From the NCBI GenBank assembly GCA_963422465.1, contig OY730172.1, positions 3,472,001 to 3,536,000 on the forward strand: 64,000 nt of DNA, read 5' to 3'. This document shows positions 1-11,600 of this stretch, piece by piece. The position numbers and the translations under genes are program-made. Source of the stretch: Lichina pygmaea. Taxonomy: Eukaryota; Ascomycota; Lichinomycetes; Lichinales; Lichinaceae. Within the stretch, counting starts at the first letter, position 1. Every line of letters begins with the position of its first letter. The notes below the pieces were generated by a model. It searched no databases. It had not been told where the DNA came from and saw only the letters and a program-made list of their open reading frames with translations.

Positions 1-435
1 GATGGCTGACAGCTCATGACAGATGGCATCTGCCTTCTTCTGAGAGAGACAACCCAGCTGCCAGCGGAGGCAGATCTGCCAGGGAAGTAACTTTGACAAT
101 TGGTCATCAGTCTCTCACAGCTGAGCCTCAAGCTGCTCATGCTCAAGTTCCATCTTCTTCCATTCTGATTCTGAGAGATGAAGGTCATAGTAACAACCCT
201 TCTCAACACACCGACAACAAAAAGATGATGTGGAGCTCACGACACACTTGGCGTAGTCATGACAACAAGCACCACATGCAATTTTTGATTCCTTGCCTAT
301 TTTGCCAATGTGACAAGAAAGAGAACTGCGATGACAAGTTCAAGTTGTCTGATCTCAGTTCATGACAAAAAAGGAGCAGGAACAAAAAGGATCTGGGGAC
401 AGAACCCTTGGAGAGAGGGGATAGCGAGGGAGGAG
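1..435 (+). mobile_element. Gypsy C: 3' end of internal region, cut by window edge
   Basis: This stretch runs directly into an LTR at 436, so it is the last internal part of a plus-strand LTR element that begins outside the window. No pol domain is visible. On the minus strand, roughly 285 to 130, one frame shows a Cys-rich segment with CGACCHDYAKC and CCRCVEKGC, followed by a Lys/Glu/Leu-rich stretch of coiled-coil character. The same arrangement is found at the equivalent place in Gypsy A. The element is a fossil piece; family assignment as Ty3/Gypsy-like is by analogy of layout, because the diagnostic part lies outside the window. Confidence 0.55.
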
Positions 436-817
436 TGTTAGTCATACAGAATAACATCCACTCAGTCCGGTGGACAAGCAGGAGCTAAGCGAGGAGCTTG
501 TCTGGTGGACAAGCAGAAGCTAAGCAAGGAGCTTGTCCGGTGGACAAGCAGTCCCTAAGTGAGGAGCTTATCCACACAAAAGGATGATACCTCTCGAAGA
601 GACCCCCCCCCCTCAGGGCATCTGTATAAAGACCCCCCAAAAGGCTCGGAGGGATTAGCTCTCCAGGCTGAACACACATGCACACATCGTACTGAGACAA
701 TAGCACAGGAGAGTTACCCCACCTGTCTATTCCTCTACCGAGTCCCTGTCTAGAATCCACTCTGCGAAGCAGCAAGACCATGCCGGCTTCTGTGTGAACC
801 CGGCCCGGCCTTTAACA
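436..817 (+). repeat. LTR of Gypsy C (382 bp)
   Basis: The segment starts TGTTAG and ends TTTAACA, giving the TG...CA ends of an LTR. A TATA-like TGTATAAAG at 622-631 is in plus orientation, which sets the LTR orientation. The upstream part holds three 35-bp tandem units (465-569). It follows 3' internal sequence on the left and abuts the integrase zinc-binding region of a minus-strand Gypsy B on the right. This suggests Gypsy C, or its LTR, entered the Gypsy B copy. Confidence 0.7.
465..569 (+). repeat. 35-bp minisatellite, 3 units, in Gypsy C LTR
   Basis: Three direct units begin at 465, 500 and 535, each starting GTCCGGTGGACAAGC (or one change from it) and ending GAGCTT. Each unit plus the first bases of the next forms an inverted repeat, GACAAGC ... 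GCTTGTC. It lies upstream of the TATA-like motif, in the U3 part of the LTR. Confidence 0.8.
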
Positions 818-3800
818 CTTTGCTTGAGAGCAGACATGACAATCCCTGATATACTGCTGTATGATGTTCACTATCTTTGGCTAATAGTACTAACAAGACA
901 GAAGATTGTAGGTCTTGGCAATCCTAGTGTAGCCAGCTATTGCTTGGTCATGGACTTCTTGGAACAGACGTAGACATAGCTTATTGTTCTCAGGGATCCA
1001 GAGTCAGTTCTTGTAGAAGAGATAGTTATTTTCCAAGCTGCAGTCTGAGAGAGACACTTCTTGACTGTACCTGACACTATCCCTTAGCATCTGTGACACT
1101 GTTACCACTGGATCACCTTCAGCAAGGTTGTCATAGGTAGCTTGGATGATGTCTGAAAAAGGTGTAGCATCAGGTTTAGTGTTAACTGGTGCAGCTTCTG
1201 AACATCTCAGGATCTAGATGGGCTTGACTTGAACCTCTGAACATGCAAGATTCTTGGGCTTGAGGATAACTTACTCCATGAAGTCTTGACAGGGATCACT
1301 GTCTGACAGGAGGTCTTGAGAACATCAAGTGAGAGTGTCAGCCTTGCACTGACTGTCTGGATAGTAGCTGATCTTGAAATTGAAGTGTGACAAGAACTCA
1401 CTCCAACAGGCTTGACAGCAGGAAAAGTACTTTGACAACATGAAGTACTCTAAGTTCTTATGATCAGAGATCACCTTGACAGGTTCTGGAGATCCTTCAA
1501 GCTCTGCTCACCACTCTTCAAAAGCACAGACAATTGCCAGCAACTCTTTGTCGTAGATCTTGTAGTTGCATTCTGCCGGCAAGTGGTGGTGTGACAAGAA
1601 GGCAACAGAGTGTAGAACTCCTTCATAGTCTGGCTGTGACAGGACAGCACCAGAGATGTAGTCAGAAGTGTCAGTCTCAACAACACACTCCTTCTGCAGA
1701 TCAAAGTGCTGCAGGATAGGTGCAGTACTCAACACCTTCTTGATACTTTCAAACAAGCACTGCTCTGGGGTTTCCCACTTGAAGGCAACATTCTTCTTAG
1801 TCAGAGCTGTGAGTGGGGATGCAAGCTTGGCAAAATCTTTGATGAACTGGTGGTAGAAGTTTGCAAAGATAATAAAGCTCTGCACTTCCTTGAGACTGGC
1901 AGGAGGCTTCCACTCCTTGATGGTGTCAGTCTTGGCTGGGTCCATGCTCACAGATCTGGGTCAGCTGTCTTCAGTGGCAGACTGAATGATAAGACCAAGG
2001 TACTTGACTTGATACACTTCAAAGTCGTACTGGGAGATGTCAACTTGCAGGCTTGCATCTTGTAGTCAACTGAGAACAAGCTTGACATGCTTCTGGTGTT
2101 TCTTAAGTGTCTGATTGTAGACAAGGATGTTGTCCACATAGGTAGTGCCAAAGATGTCAAGGATGTCAGGTCCCAAAACATTATTGATGTAGTTCTGGAA
2201 CATGCTTGGAGTATTGGCAAGACCAAAGAGTATGACAAGGTATTTGTAGAGACCTGAGTGTGTGCGGAATGCAGTCTTCTATTCTTCACCTTCCTTCATC
2301 CAGATACAGTTGAAGACACCAACAATGTCAAGCTTGGTGTACCACACAGCTTTGCAAAGCTGGTCCAATATCTCCCAGATCAGTGGCAGGGGGTAACAGT
2401 TCTTGATGGTGATAGTATTGAGTATTCTGTAGTCTACACAGAAACACAATCTACCTCCTGGCTTCTTGACAAAAAGGACTGGTACAGCAGCAGGTGATGA
2501 AGATGCTTGAATAAAGTCCTTGTTCAGGTTCTCTGTCAGGTACTTCTTGAGAACTTCAAGTTCTTCTCTGCTCATGCTGTACAGAGATCCAGAGGGTGCC
2601 TGGGTTCCTAGTTCTATCTTGATCTTGTGGTCAACTCCTGGGTGTAGAGGAGGAAGCTTGTCAGTGTCATCCTTGCTGAAGATGTCCAGGAACTTGTGGT
2701 ACTGAGCAGAGAGAAGTGTGGCAGGATCCACACACTTCTTTGGCTTCAACACCTGCTCAATGTCTCTCAGAGAAACACTGAACACCTGGTGATCTGGCTT
2801 GGTAGTAAGGAGAGAAAATACAGTAGCATTGATGGGAATTGGTGTGGTAGAAAGGGGCTTAGAATCCTGAGGCTTTCCAGTAGATGTCTTGGCTTCAAGA
2901 TCTAAAAAGATTGGATAGCCATTGTTTGACTTGAGGCATGCAGATCAGCAGTGATCTGACTTGAACATGATTGAGGTGTTTGTCCAATCAATATATAGCC
3001 TGTGCTTCTGGAGCCATGGCATCCCCAGAATCACATCATAGTGAAGACCAGGAGACACAAAGAGAGAGACTTCCTCCTGGTGCACACCATGTACTGTGGT
3101 CATGATTATCTTGGCAAGATACGTGGTTTACAACATCTTACCATCAAACAATCACAATGTGCGTGGGTAGGGGAGAGGTTCTTGGTGAAGAGATTACGTA
3201 AAGAAAGCACCAATGCAGCCAAATACTGAACAGCCAGAGTCAATAAGAGTATTGCACTTGAATTTCCCATCTAGGATACAAGGAAGAAACAAGCACTTGC
3301 TGTCTAACTGCTGGTCTGGAGACAGATAGCCAACATGGAGATTCTTTTCATGTTCTTGGGTACGACGATGACCAAGGACTACTTGTTTTCCGACTCTGGA
3401 GTAGTCTCAACAGTGGCAGACTTGGTGGTGGTTGTGGTGGTGGCAACAACAGGTATACTTTTCACTGGACAGAAGGTTGAGACGTGACCTTGGTTCCCAC
3501 AGTAGAAGTAGAGGCCTTTGCTTCAGTGACGTTCTCGCTCTTCTGGTGTCAGCTTAGAGTGGCTGAGATCTATGGTAGGACTTGGTGGCCGTGGCGTGAA
3601 GACTGGCTTGATGAACTCTGGACGCGGAACTGAAGCTCCTGACCGTGGAACTAAGGCTTGGGTGGGAGGTGTTTGACGTGGACAGTGAGAGTTGGCAGAA
3701 GTGGCACGCAACTGGTTGTCCTGCAGCTGGCATTTCTCAACAAACTTCTGATAGCTGATATCCTTGAGGTTGATGCTGACAAGCTGCTTGGCAAGCTCTT

Positions 3801-4626
3801 CAGAGACAGCCTATCGAAGATGGCACTTCAAGACCTTGTTGTTGAAGCCTGTGTGTAGAGTATACTGATTGAACTCTGTGAAGAACTCGGCAAAAGAATA
3901 GTTGGTCTGACGCAAGGCGATGAGCTTCCTCTGAGCTAGGAACTCTGGGTCTAGATCGGAGAAGGCGTTCCGGAGATCTTGGACGATGTTGTGCCAGTCA
4001 ATGTACTGGCCAGCCGTGATCTTAGCTGAGATGTAGGACTGCGCAGTGCCAGTTGTGCGTGAAAAGACATACGCAATCCGTGATGTTTCCGTGGGGTACC
4101 GGTCAGCGTTGAGTGTCATCTTGAGTGACAGTGACGTGATAAAGCTCTCAAGCTTCTTATGCGTGATTTCCGTGTTTCTGCCATCGCCACTGAAGATCTC
4201 TGGGTTAGCAGTGCGTTCAGACTTGGACTTGGGAGTGGTGTTGGTAGCTTGAATCCGCATGAACTCTGCAAACATGTTGCGAAGGAACTTGTCATTTCCA
4301 GCAACTGGCATAGCTTAGTCTGGTTGTTGAGACATGACAAGGACGTGAACGTGGCTTGGTGAAGTGTGTTATGGTTGGGTAGGTTTTTTGTAGTGTGACA
4401 AGGCAATAGCAGAGCAGAACTCAAGCCTAACTGATTCAGTGACCTTGACCTGACTTGGCTTGAGACTTGAGACTTGGATTGATGTACAAGACAAAAGACA
4501 AGGAAAGAAAGAAAAAGAGAAAAGAACAAAGAGAAGAAGCTGGGAGAGCAGGCAACAGTGCAGATGGGACTTCCCGGCAAGGTGCGTGACTTGTGCCAGA
4601 TATGCAACTGGGCCAGAACCGTGACA
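818..4626 (-). mobile_element. Gypsy B copy 1 (Ty3/Gypsy), truncated at its 3' end
   Basis: Minus-strand order from 4626 downward is: LTR starting TGTCAC, gag (about 4311-3520), protease region (about 3270), reverse transcriptase (about 2785-2000), RNase H (about 1950-1500) and the integrase zinc-binding segment (about 1200-820, ending in a CHVC pair). The integrase core and 3' LTR are missing; the copy stops at the Gypsy C LTR. It is a fossil with roughly ten breaks. The LTR side abuts a LINE 5' UTR at 4627, so this copy probably inserted into that LINE just upstream of its ORF1 start. Confidence 0.8.
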
Positions 4627-5133
4627 TAGTGGAGCTTGCTTGGCACAGGTCAACTGTTTCCAGTCTGTGAAGTGGTGCCAGAGAGAGGGGAGTCACCTGG
4701 TTTCCCAGCAGTAATAATCTAGTCCTGGGACCAGACCCCAAGACTAGACTTTCCTGGGCAGCTTATTCCAACTAAGCTCTGGGTAAAGCTAGGAGTATTT
4801 GCCTAGACTAGGGACCAGACCCTCTATCTAGACTTTTCTTGAGTCAAGGACTCTGCTAGCTCCAGAGTCAGTCAGACTCTAACTATTCCTCTTATTCTGA
4901 GACTCTCTCTCTCTCTGGTTGTGGCTGGATTGCTGGTTGTTGAAGAAAAAGATCATGGGTCCCAAGATCACAACTTTTGACAATCAGGTGTGATTCTCAA
5001 AGGTGATGGGTTTTCACCTTAAGGTTTGGGTGGGTCAGGACAGGATGTCGGCTGTTTTCCAGAACATATGACAAATTGCTGTCTTTACCAAAAGTGATGG
5101 TCCTTGAACAGCGTGGTTCTGGGAAGAGTTTTT
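4627..5133 (-). mobile_element. LINE 5' UTR fragment (minus)
   Basis: This segment matches, with modest divergence, the region upstream of LINE ORF1 seen at about 33900-34389, 51767-52259 and 57250-57880. Shared landmarks are AGTCACCTGGTTTCCCAGC at about 4689, TTTTCACCTTAAGGTTTG at about 5012 and the terminal GGTTCTGGGAAGAG at 5114-5127. The last motif is the LINE 5' end when read on the minus strand. No ORF1 follows, because Gypsy B occupies the lower side. The far side is unique host-like sequence. Confidence 0.75.
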
Positions 5134-5315
5134 CCCCAACAACAGCATGGGCGAATACTATATCTCCGCCATCCGGCAGAGATAGACACAATCGAAAGAC
5201 ACCAAGATCAGTGTCTCGACTACCGTAGAGGAGAACGACTACATTAGGCGGCGGAGGGCACCTGAGACTCTCAAGACCATGAACTGCAGGCACAAAACAA
5301 TCAATCACTACCTCA

Positions 5316-6104
5316 GCACTTCCCAGGTCTTCTCAAGATGTGTAGTCTGCGAATTGTCCTAGTTCCAGCAACCGCTCCTGGGCGAAGAGTTTTCACCTCA
5401 CCGGCCTCACTTTTCGGCCTCACCTGACGGTCTTCTCGAGTCGCCCCCATGGAAAACTTGGGTACCCACGCCCACCCACCTGAGAGGTGACATCGATAGA
5501 CATAGCCTATCTTCCGCAGCAACATCTTCCCAAGAACGCCGCGGACCTGCTCCACCTTTGCCTGATATGCTTTGACATCACCGGTGGCCCTGAACACATG
5601 CCGGATTTCCTTCACAGCAGCTACAAGATCCCGGGCTGGCTCGACCCCCTGCCCTTTCTAGTAGCAAAAACACCTTCTCGTCTGTTCAGATAGAGTTGGG
5701 TGACTGATATATTTTGTGTCTCCAGCCACCAGCACATACTGCGTGCCCTGTTGAGAGTAGTTGTCTCCTACGCCCCGGCGCCTCTCACCACTTCTGATGG
5801 CATCGAAGACTGCATCCCCCCTCCCGGCGGCTGCTGATAGTGATGCACTATTCTTGGCTGTCCAAGCAATATGGAAGCTAGGCACGCTGTGCCCACTGGG
5901 TACCTGGCGTCTTTGTGCTGCAGCGAGCTTCTCCAAAGGGTGATTTTTGATATAGTATTGCTGCTGTTGGCCAAAGAGCTGTCGCTGCATCTCCTCCTGG
6001 CTGACGACCGCCTAAGTGAGCCGACCGAGCTGCACCTCGATACGTCTAGTGCGAGTCGACAGTGCGTACTGGTTCTGTTGAGTCAGTGCCACTTCAGTCG
6101 CCAT
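5316..6104 (-). pseudogene. Possible decayed host gene, function unknown
   Basis: On the minus strand a Met at 6104 opens a frame beginning MATEVALTQQNQYALSTRTR. It continues, after one in-frame TAG, as a Gln-rich stretch (QRQLFGQQQQYY) and then a basic/Ser-rich region. After another stop near 5658 the same style of sequence resumes with ARDLVAAVKEIRHVFRATG and KVEQVRGVLGKMLL. No GT-AG intron of normal fungal length removes the stops, so I read it as a broken gene rather than a spliced one. It could also be a chance run of open frames. No family is recognised. Confidence 0.25.
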
Positions 6105-7255
6105 GACGCTCAGAAATCGAGAGATCGGGATTCCGTCCCACTGGCACTCCATCACTCTGCCACCTACGGCCAAAGCCGCGTCACCGGTCTCCCTTGGGAC
6201 AGTTGTTTTGTACGGTACCGTAGTGCTTAGATATATCGTCGACAGTACAGTACTCGTACTTGTCTGACGGAGCAACCACCATGCAGGAGGAACATTTGTA
6301 TCAAGAGGGATTGTCCTCGCCCCTCGTGACGCTACTCATCCACTGCTGATTTATGCGGCTACTGCTAACGTGAGCTTTGAACTCAGCGTGGCCCGAGTTA
6401 GTAATAATCCCTACCAAAAATATCAGTACATTCAGATGCTTGGTGAACATAGTTCTACGACAACGCGAAGTAGACGAGGCCATCGGGCCATTTACACAAG
6501 CGTGAAGGACACGCGAGACAATGGGAGTAGATCCATGATAGCTAGGGCTAAGAGAGGTGGATGAAAAATAACATTGAGCTGTGTCCTTGTTTTGGCAAGT
6601 CTGAAGGTACTTCGAACAACATATAGATAGAGGTTCTCCAACCATGCTCGTGATGAAGCCTGTCCTGATTGATGGTACAGGAGCGTGTATCAGCCGCCGA
6701 GAGTACTGATATAGGTGGAAGAAAAAATCCGTATAAGAATAGGATTTCGATGCAAGAAAGTGATCTGCCGGCTAGATCTTGATGTTCGTCTGGAGTGAAC
6801 ACCGCCATTTCTGTCGTTCATTTTGTCCAAAGCCAAGTGTCGGTGGTTTCAGCAGTCTTTTCCGTGGACACACGCCGAGGAGAGTCGCTGTATATAATGG
6901 GTGATAGCTCTGTGATCAGCCTGATGACCTTGTATTCATCTCAAGCATTACCGTATCTATTCTCGCATCCGTAATATAGCTGTTCTCTGATCACACGTCT
7001 AGAGAGAGGGATCAATTCCGGAACTTGTTCCGATCATGATGATCGAAACAGCGTACCCAGAGCAGCGTCGAACACTGTTTCCACGGCGCCGGTCTTTGCC
7101 CTGTCGAGCGGTAATGCTATGGCATCAGTAAAGCAGTCCCTCCCGGTAGCACGTCATTGATAGAAGCTGACTATCAGGCCTGGGAGATGAGGGGCAGGTT
7201 GAAGATGAAGAGTAAGGAGAAGGAGATAGAAATCCTGGTCATCAAAGGTGTCGGT

Positions 7256-7599
7256 TTAATGTGGAGCTCGTATGAGATCATTCTCACAAAGACTGTTGGT
7301 CACGACAGTACTTTGTATGCAAAGCAAGGATTGTCTTAAGCATGGCAGATTTCGCCAAAGCATGTCTGCAACGTGATTATCCCACGTGCACCACTTCTCA
7401 ACAAAACTACCATCTTCGGCGACAACAAAATCATCATGCTCAGGAGGGATGTGCAGCCCGAGCCAGAACATAGCTTGATGACTCCCGAAATCCCAGTTCA
7501 AAAGAGAAACTGATGTGAACAGCGAGCAAACAGTCCCTCCTGTGTGACCGTACAGATCTAACAGCCACATCAGAGACAAAGCAGCGGCATGGACAAACG
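7256..7599 (-). CDS. Unassigned open reading frame, truncated by gap
   Basis: A minus-strand frame stays open from the gap edge (7599) to a stop at about 7256, some 114 codons. It is rich in aromatic and hydrophobic residues (for example AALSLMWLLDLYGHTGG and MFWLGLHIPPEHDD). The start lies in or beyond the gap. Low Lys/Arg content and a natural-looking amino-acid mix argue weakly for coding. No domain is recognised and no promoter or intron evidence can be given. Confidence 0.2.
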
Positions 7600-7799
7600 N
7601 NNNNNNNNNNNNNNNNNNNNNNNNNNNNNNNNNNNNNNNNNNNNNNNNNNNNNNNNNNNNNNNNNNNNNNNNNNNNNNNNNNNNNNNNNNNNNNNNNNNN
7701 NNNNNNNNNNNNNNNNNNNNNNNNNNNNNNNNNNNNNNNNNNNNNNNNNNNNNNNNNNNNNNNNNNNNNNNNNNNNNNNNNNNNNNNNNNNNNNNNNNN
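7600..7799. other. Assembly gap, exactly 200 N
   Basis: There are 200 consecutive N. The round number suggests a fixed-size scaffolding gap, so the true distance between the two sides is unknown. Confidence 0.98.
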
Positions 7800-7978
7800 C
7801 CGATACCCTTCTCTTCACGTAATAGCTGCATATCGCTCATTAGCTGCGCTGTACGAAGTTCAAGTCAAACCAACAAGACATTCAATAGAGAAACCAATCT
7901 GGCAATCGATAGCGAGAAAGCAGTAAAGCCGTTGGTCCCTTGCTGAAGGACAGACACAGATGCTCACAGTAATCAATA

Positions 7979-10677
7979 CTATCGCCGGCGCCTTGTACTC
8001 CTTGAGGAAGACACCGGCTCAAAAGCATCATCGTCATCGTCATCCTCAATATCATCGTCGTCGTCAGAGATCTCGTCGGCGCTCTGACCCGTCGTGATCA
8101 GCTCACCTCTTCGATCTGATAGTTTGTCGAGAGCGACCCCTTACCAGCTCCCGATTCTTTCTAGCTGCCCCACCGCTTAATCCCTGAGACCGGGTCGAGG
8201 TAGCTTGCGAGAAGTTGAGTCTAGATTGTCGCCCGGCAGAGGCTGCCGTTGCTGCAGCTCGTGCGGATGTCCTCTTGGTTGCTGGCGCAGCTCTTGATGT
8301 CGTTGAAGCTATATTTGTGGCAGCCTTCCGTCTGCCACCGCGGGTGGATCTAGGAGGGGGCTCCTCCTCATCGTCGTCTTCGTCCACCATGACGACATCT
8401 TCATCGGCGTGCTCGTCATCCACGTCCTCGTCCTCGTCCTCATCCTCCTCTTCCGCTTGCCGCTTGATTCTCGAACTTTGATTGACAGCAGCTCCGCGCC
8501 GCTTCGCGGCCGCTGTTGGTGCCTTTGCCCTTACCGATCCACCGCGTCCCCGGCCACGTCCACGCCCACGCCCTCGAGCCGCTGGCGGAGGCGGGTGATC
8601 CGGCGGTCCGTCATCCCCCGCTTCGTCGTCATGTTCCGAAAGCATTAAAGCACCAGGCTGATCCGCCCATTCGCCATCGAGATCCGAGTCCCAGTTTTCC
8701 GGCGGAGGCTTCAGCTTTGGTCGTTTCTGATTTGTGTTAACTTGATTGCATACTCGCCGTGGGTGATGATGGGCGTCGTACCTTTACCAGTTGTCCCGCC
8801 GCAAATAGCTCCTCGAGCTTCGACCGATACTGCTCCATAGCGTTTTGCAGCTCATCTTCGTTCCGTTGATCCATTGCCAAGAGATGTTTGATCTGGTTGG
8901 CCAAGCTCTCGTTGACAAACATCTCCATGGCGTGCTTGTCGTCCTTTTCGACGAACTGACTGACGGCATCGCCAAACGAGTTTTGGGGTAAGATGGTCAA
9001 GGACTGAGCTGCCAAGAACTCACGCACTAGCTTCTCAACTTGCACGTTGTCGCGCGCAAGCTGCGCCAGAACTTGGGGATCTGGCAATTCGCCAGGCTTC
9101 AATTGTCGCCCTGTAGAAATCAGCACAGACCTCTGTATCCTGAGGGCTTAGACTGACTGGCGATGCTTGCTCTCTTTCGGTAGAACTGCACGACATCGTT
9201 CAAGTTTGCTACCTTGCCAACAAAGCGGTTGGAGAATCTCTGAGGATTCTCAACCTCAAACCTGCCTCCATCAGGAGCCGAATACTCAACTCGTAGTCGA
9301 ATAAGCGGAAGGGGGACCTCTCGTTCCTCGTCGTCGTCTTGATCCCCTTGGACCTGCAGCCAATCCGCCTTCGCCTCCTTAATCAAATCATCGACGATAC
9401 CCTCAAGGTATCTTGTGATTTCTGTACGATTGTTCTCTTTCTTCGCCAATGCTTTCACGCCTCTCTCTTCGCTGAGTACAATCTCTTTCATATTGAAAGG
9501 CCGGACACTCTTGAGTCGACGAGTATCCACCCGAAAGTCAAGCCCGGTGATGGTAAGAATGGCCACATGCTTTGGCACGGCCTCGCCAGGTACTAGCGAG
9601 GTGGCCACTGACGAGCCCGGCTGCATGACATGGAAAGACATGTCCGGATTGAACTTGGGGCCAATGATGCATTCGTGCTCGTGACCCCAGACGACAAGAT
9701 CTAGGAAATCCGGCAGGAAATTCTCCGGGAGGTACCCCGTGTCCGTGTATGAATGACTCTCTAGATATCAGTCGTTGAGTCGATCGTGTCAGGAACGATC
9801 GACAACTTACTGGTTCTGATGGACTGTCATCAGATTGAACCAATCACCCAACTGAGTTTCCGGCCTGTAGAACTTGACTTTGCCATCTCGAAAGGTGCGA
9901 AAGAGTCGTTCGTCTCTGACATTGCTCATGCCATAAAGCGCAAGCTTCGTATGTCCCTTCTGTAACAGCACGGGCTTGACCTGAACGTTATCTGACTCGG
10001 GAGTTCGGCCAAAGTAATTGACCAAGCCTGCTAACTGCAGGATGTCCAGAGCAGCGAGATGACCCTCCTGAGTACTTGTAAGCCATGATCGTACCACCTC
10101 GGCTGAGTAGCCCACTCACAGCTGACGGATCATCATGGTTTCCATGTATGGAGAATACAGGGATAGCGACATTGATATCCGGGTCCTGATAGTTCACGTG
10201 GTTGAACGCTCTATCTCAATCAGCGCCGCTTGAAATAGCTCGAGTCCAATGGATAAGACAAAAGTACCCCTCAAAGATCTCGCTAGCATCGCTGAGGAGC
10301 TCGAGTTCACATGGCTTATCTCCGAAACAGTTCATCCGGAGGGACCGCATGACCTGATACATGGATTTCCTTGATGGCTTGTTTTCATGGAACAGATCTC
10401 CCCCTAAGAGTACCATATCAACCTACTACATATCAGCAGTCTAAATCTAGAAAAGAACGAACACGAAGCTTACATCTTCGTCTTTGGCCATGCACATGAC
10501 CTCGTCGAAGCTTTTCCAGCTATCGTCCCCACGGATAGGGTCTCGTTCGTTGTAACCGACATGGCTATCCGTGGCAACAAGAATGCGGATAGTATCCGCA
10601 GCTAGGAGACGTCAGTCAGGAAAAGCAAGCGGCGAGGAGTGTCGAGCTAAGACATGCATACCAGTTAGAGAGGGCAT
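7979..10677 (-). CDS. MRE11: MRE11 double-strand-break repair nuclease
   Basis: Nuclease subunit of the Mre11-Rad50-Nbs1/Xrs2 complex, acting in the nucleus on DNA ends and telomeres. I infer nine exons: 10677-10662, 10601-10474, 10422-10268, 10210-10120, 10067-9811, 9756-9158, 9110-8782, 8726-8145 and 8083-7979, giving 753 residues in frame, close to the usual fungal size. All five phosphoesterase motifs are present: DSHVG (17-21), GGDLF (55-59), GNHDD (123-127), HQNH (213-216) and GHEHE (240-244). The middle is the capping and Rad50-binding region, then a Gly-Arg tract and acidic runs, ending with an acidic [11 protein letters not shown]...AFEP tail. The final intron (8144-8084) could be missed: reading through it would stop 20 codons later, at 8103. 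It is divergent from uS19m. Confidence 0.93.
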
Positions 10678-11108
10678 ATCTAGTTGTCTACTGTACTATC
10701 TCACTCCGCCTACCAGCTCTGCCAACCAAACTGTAAAGCTTGCCTTATAGATCTGTAGCGTCGGTTTCAATTGTGGACTCTCTGTTGTCAAAGTTAATCT
10801 AGGACCTTCAGGTATGATGAAGATCATAGAACGAGAGCTGGTGATGGTTTTACCGTCGGCTGTTATTCTGCGGAGCTGTCTGAACCCACGATTATGCTTT
10901 GGAGCTATCACTTGGCGCCTAAATTTACCGCGACGGAATGCGGTACCGGTACGGTACGGTACGCTCCAGTTGCCGTCATACACGCCGTAAGTAAGCCCGG
11001 CTATCGCGCTAGAGCCAGCACCACGAACTTCGTACGTATGTACCCCCGTACCTCGATTTCTTTACCTCTGCTTTTGCTTCAGCAGACACACTGTCCAAGG
11101 CAATCACA
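10678..11108. promoter_or_regulatory. Shared intergenic promoter region of MRE11 and uS19m
   Basis: The 431 bp separate two divergent start codons and must hold both promoters. A short GGTAC-type repeat (GTACCGGTACGGTACGGTAC) lies near 10940-10965. No clear TATA box or CCAAT box is seen at a convincing distance from either start. Confidence 0.5.
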
Positions 11109-11600
11109 ATGCGTTCAGCCGCGGCACTCCTCGCAAGATCAGTGTGGAAGGGTCCACATATTGTACCGTACGTGACTTTCACCGCCTGCCCTGCCTTCAG
11201 GGATCTTCGAAGTTATTGTTCAACCCAACCAACTCATCGCATACTTGCCACTAACACAGAATCCTGTTTACAGATTGCCGATCCCCCGGCTCAAACCAGG
11301 ACAGAGGGCACCTCCGATCCGCACCATGGCACGCGGCGCCACCGTCTTACCCAACTTCGTCGGCCTACGTTTTCAGATCCACAACGGGAAAGTGTACAAC
11401 GAAGTGACGATTACGGAAGACATGGTTGGGCATAAGTTGGGAGAATTTTCGCCGTACGTGCAGGCTTTTTAGTGATATCTCAGCTGAGTATCGCGGAGTT
11501 ATTTTTCGAGAAGAGCGGCGATGGAGATGTACTGATTTAAAAATCGGAGAACCGCAGGACGAGGAAAAAGTTTAGCTACAAGCAGTCCAAAAATAAATGA
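11109..11600 (+). CDS. RSM19: Mitochondrial small-subunit ribosomal protein uS19m
   Basis: Component of the head of the mitochondrial ribosome small subunit, the nuclear-encoded counterpart of bacterial S19. Three exons are inferred: 11109-11167, 11274-11453 and 11558-11600. They give 93 residues, the normal length. Family signatures are [10 protein letters not shown] at residues 11-20, the core [20 protein letters not shown], then [20 protein letters not shown] and the basic end [11 protein letters not shown]. Both introns begin GTACGT and are 106 and 104 bases. Without the 43-base last exon the protein would end in YVQAF and lose the conserved TRK tail. Divergent from MRE11 and convergent with TAF10. 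Confidence 0.93.

Larger units (their letters stand above)
5134..7978. other. Gene-poor flank between repeats and MRE11
   Basis: No complete gene is supported here. The stretch has host-like base composition and contains a possible decayed gene on the minus strand (5316-6104), an unassigned minus-strand open stretch cut by the assembly gap (7256-7599) and the 200-N gap. Between 6105 and 7255 I see only short unrelated open frames with no recognisable domain. The last 180 bases (7800-7978) are downstream sequence of MRE11. Confidence 0.5.

Noticed and set aside
8215-8648. Plus-strand Ser-rich frames opposite the MRE11 tail
   Set aside because: They are the complement of the acidic GA-rich codons of MRE11 and not independent genes.
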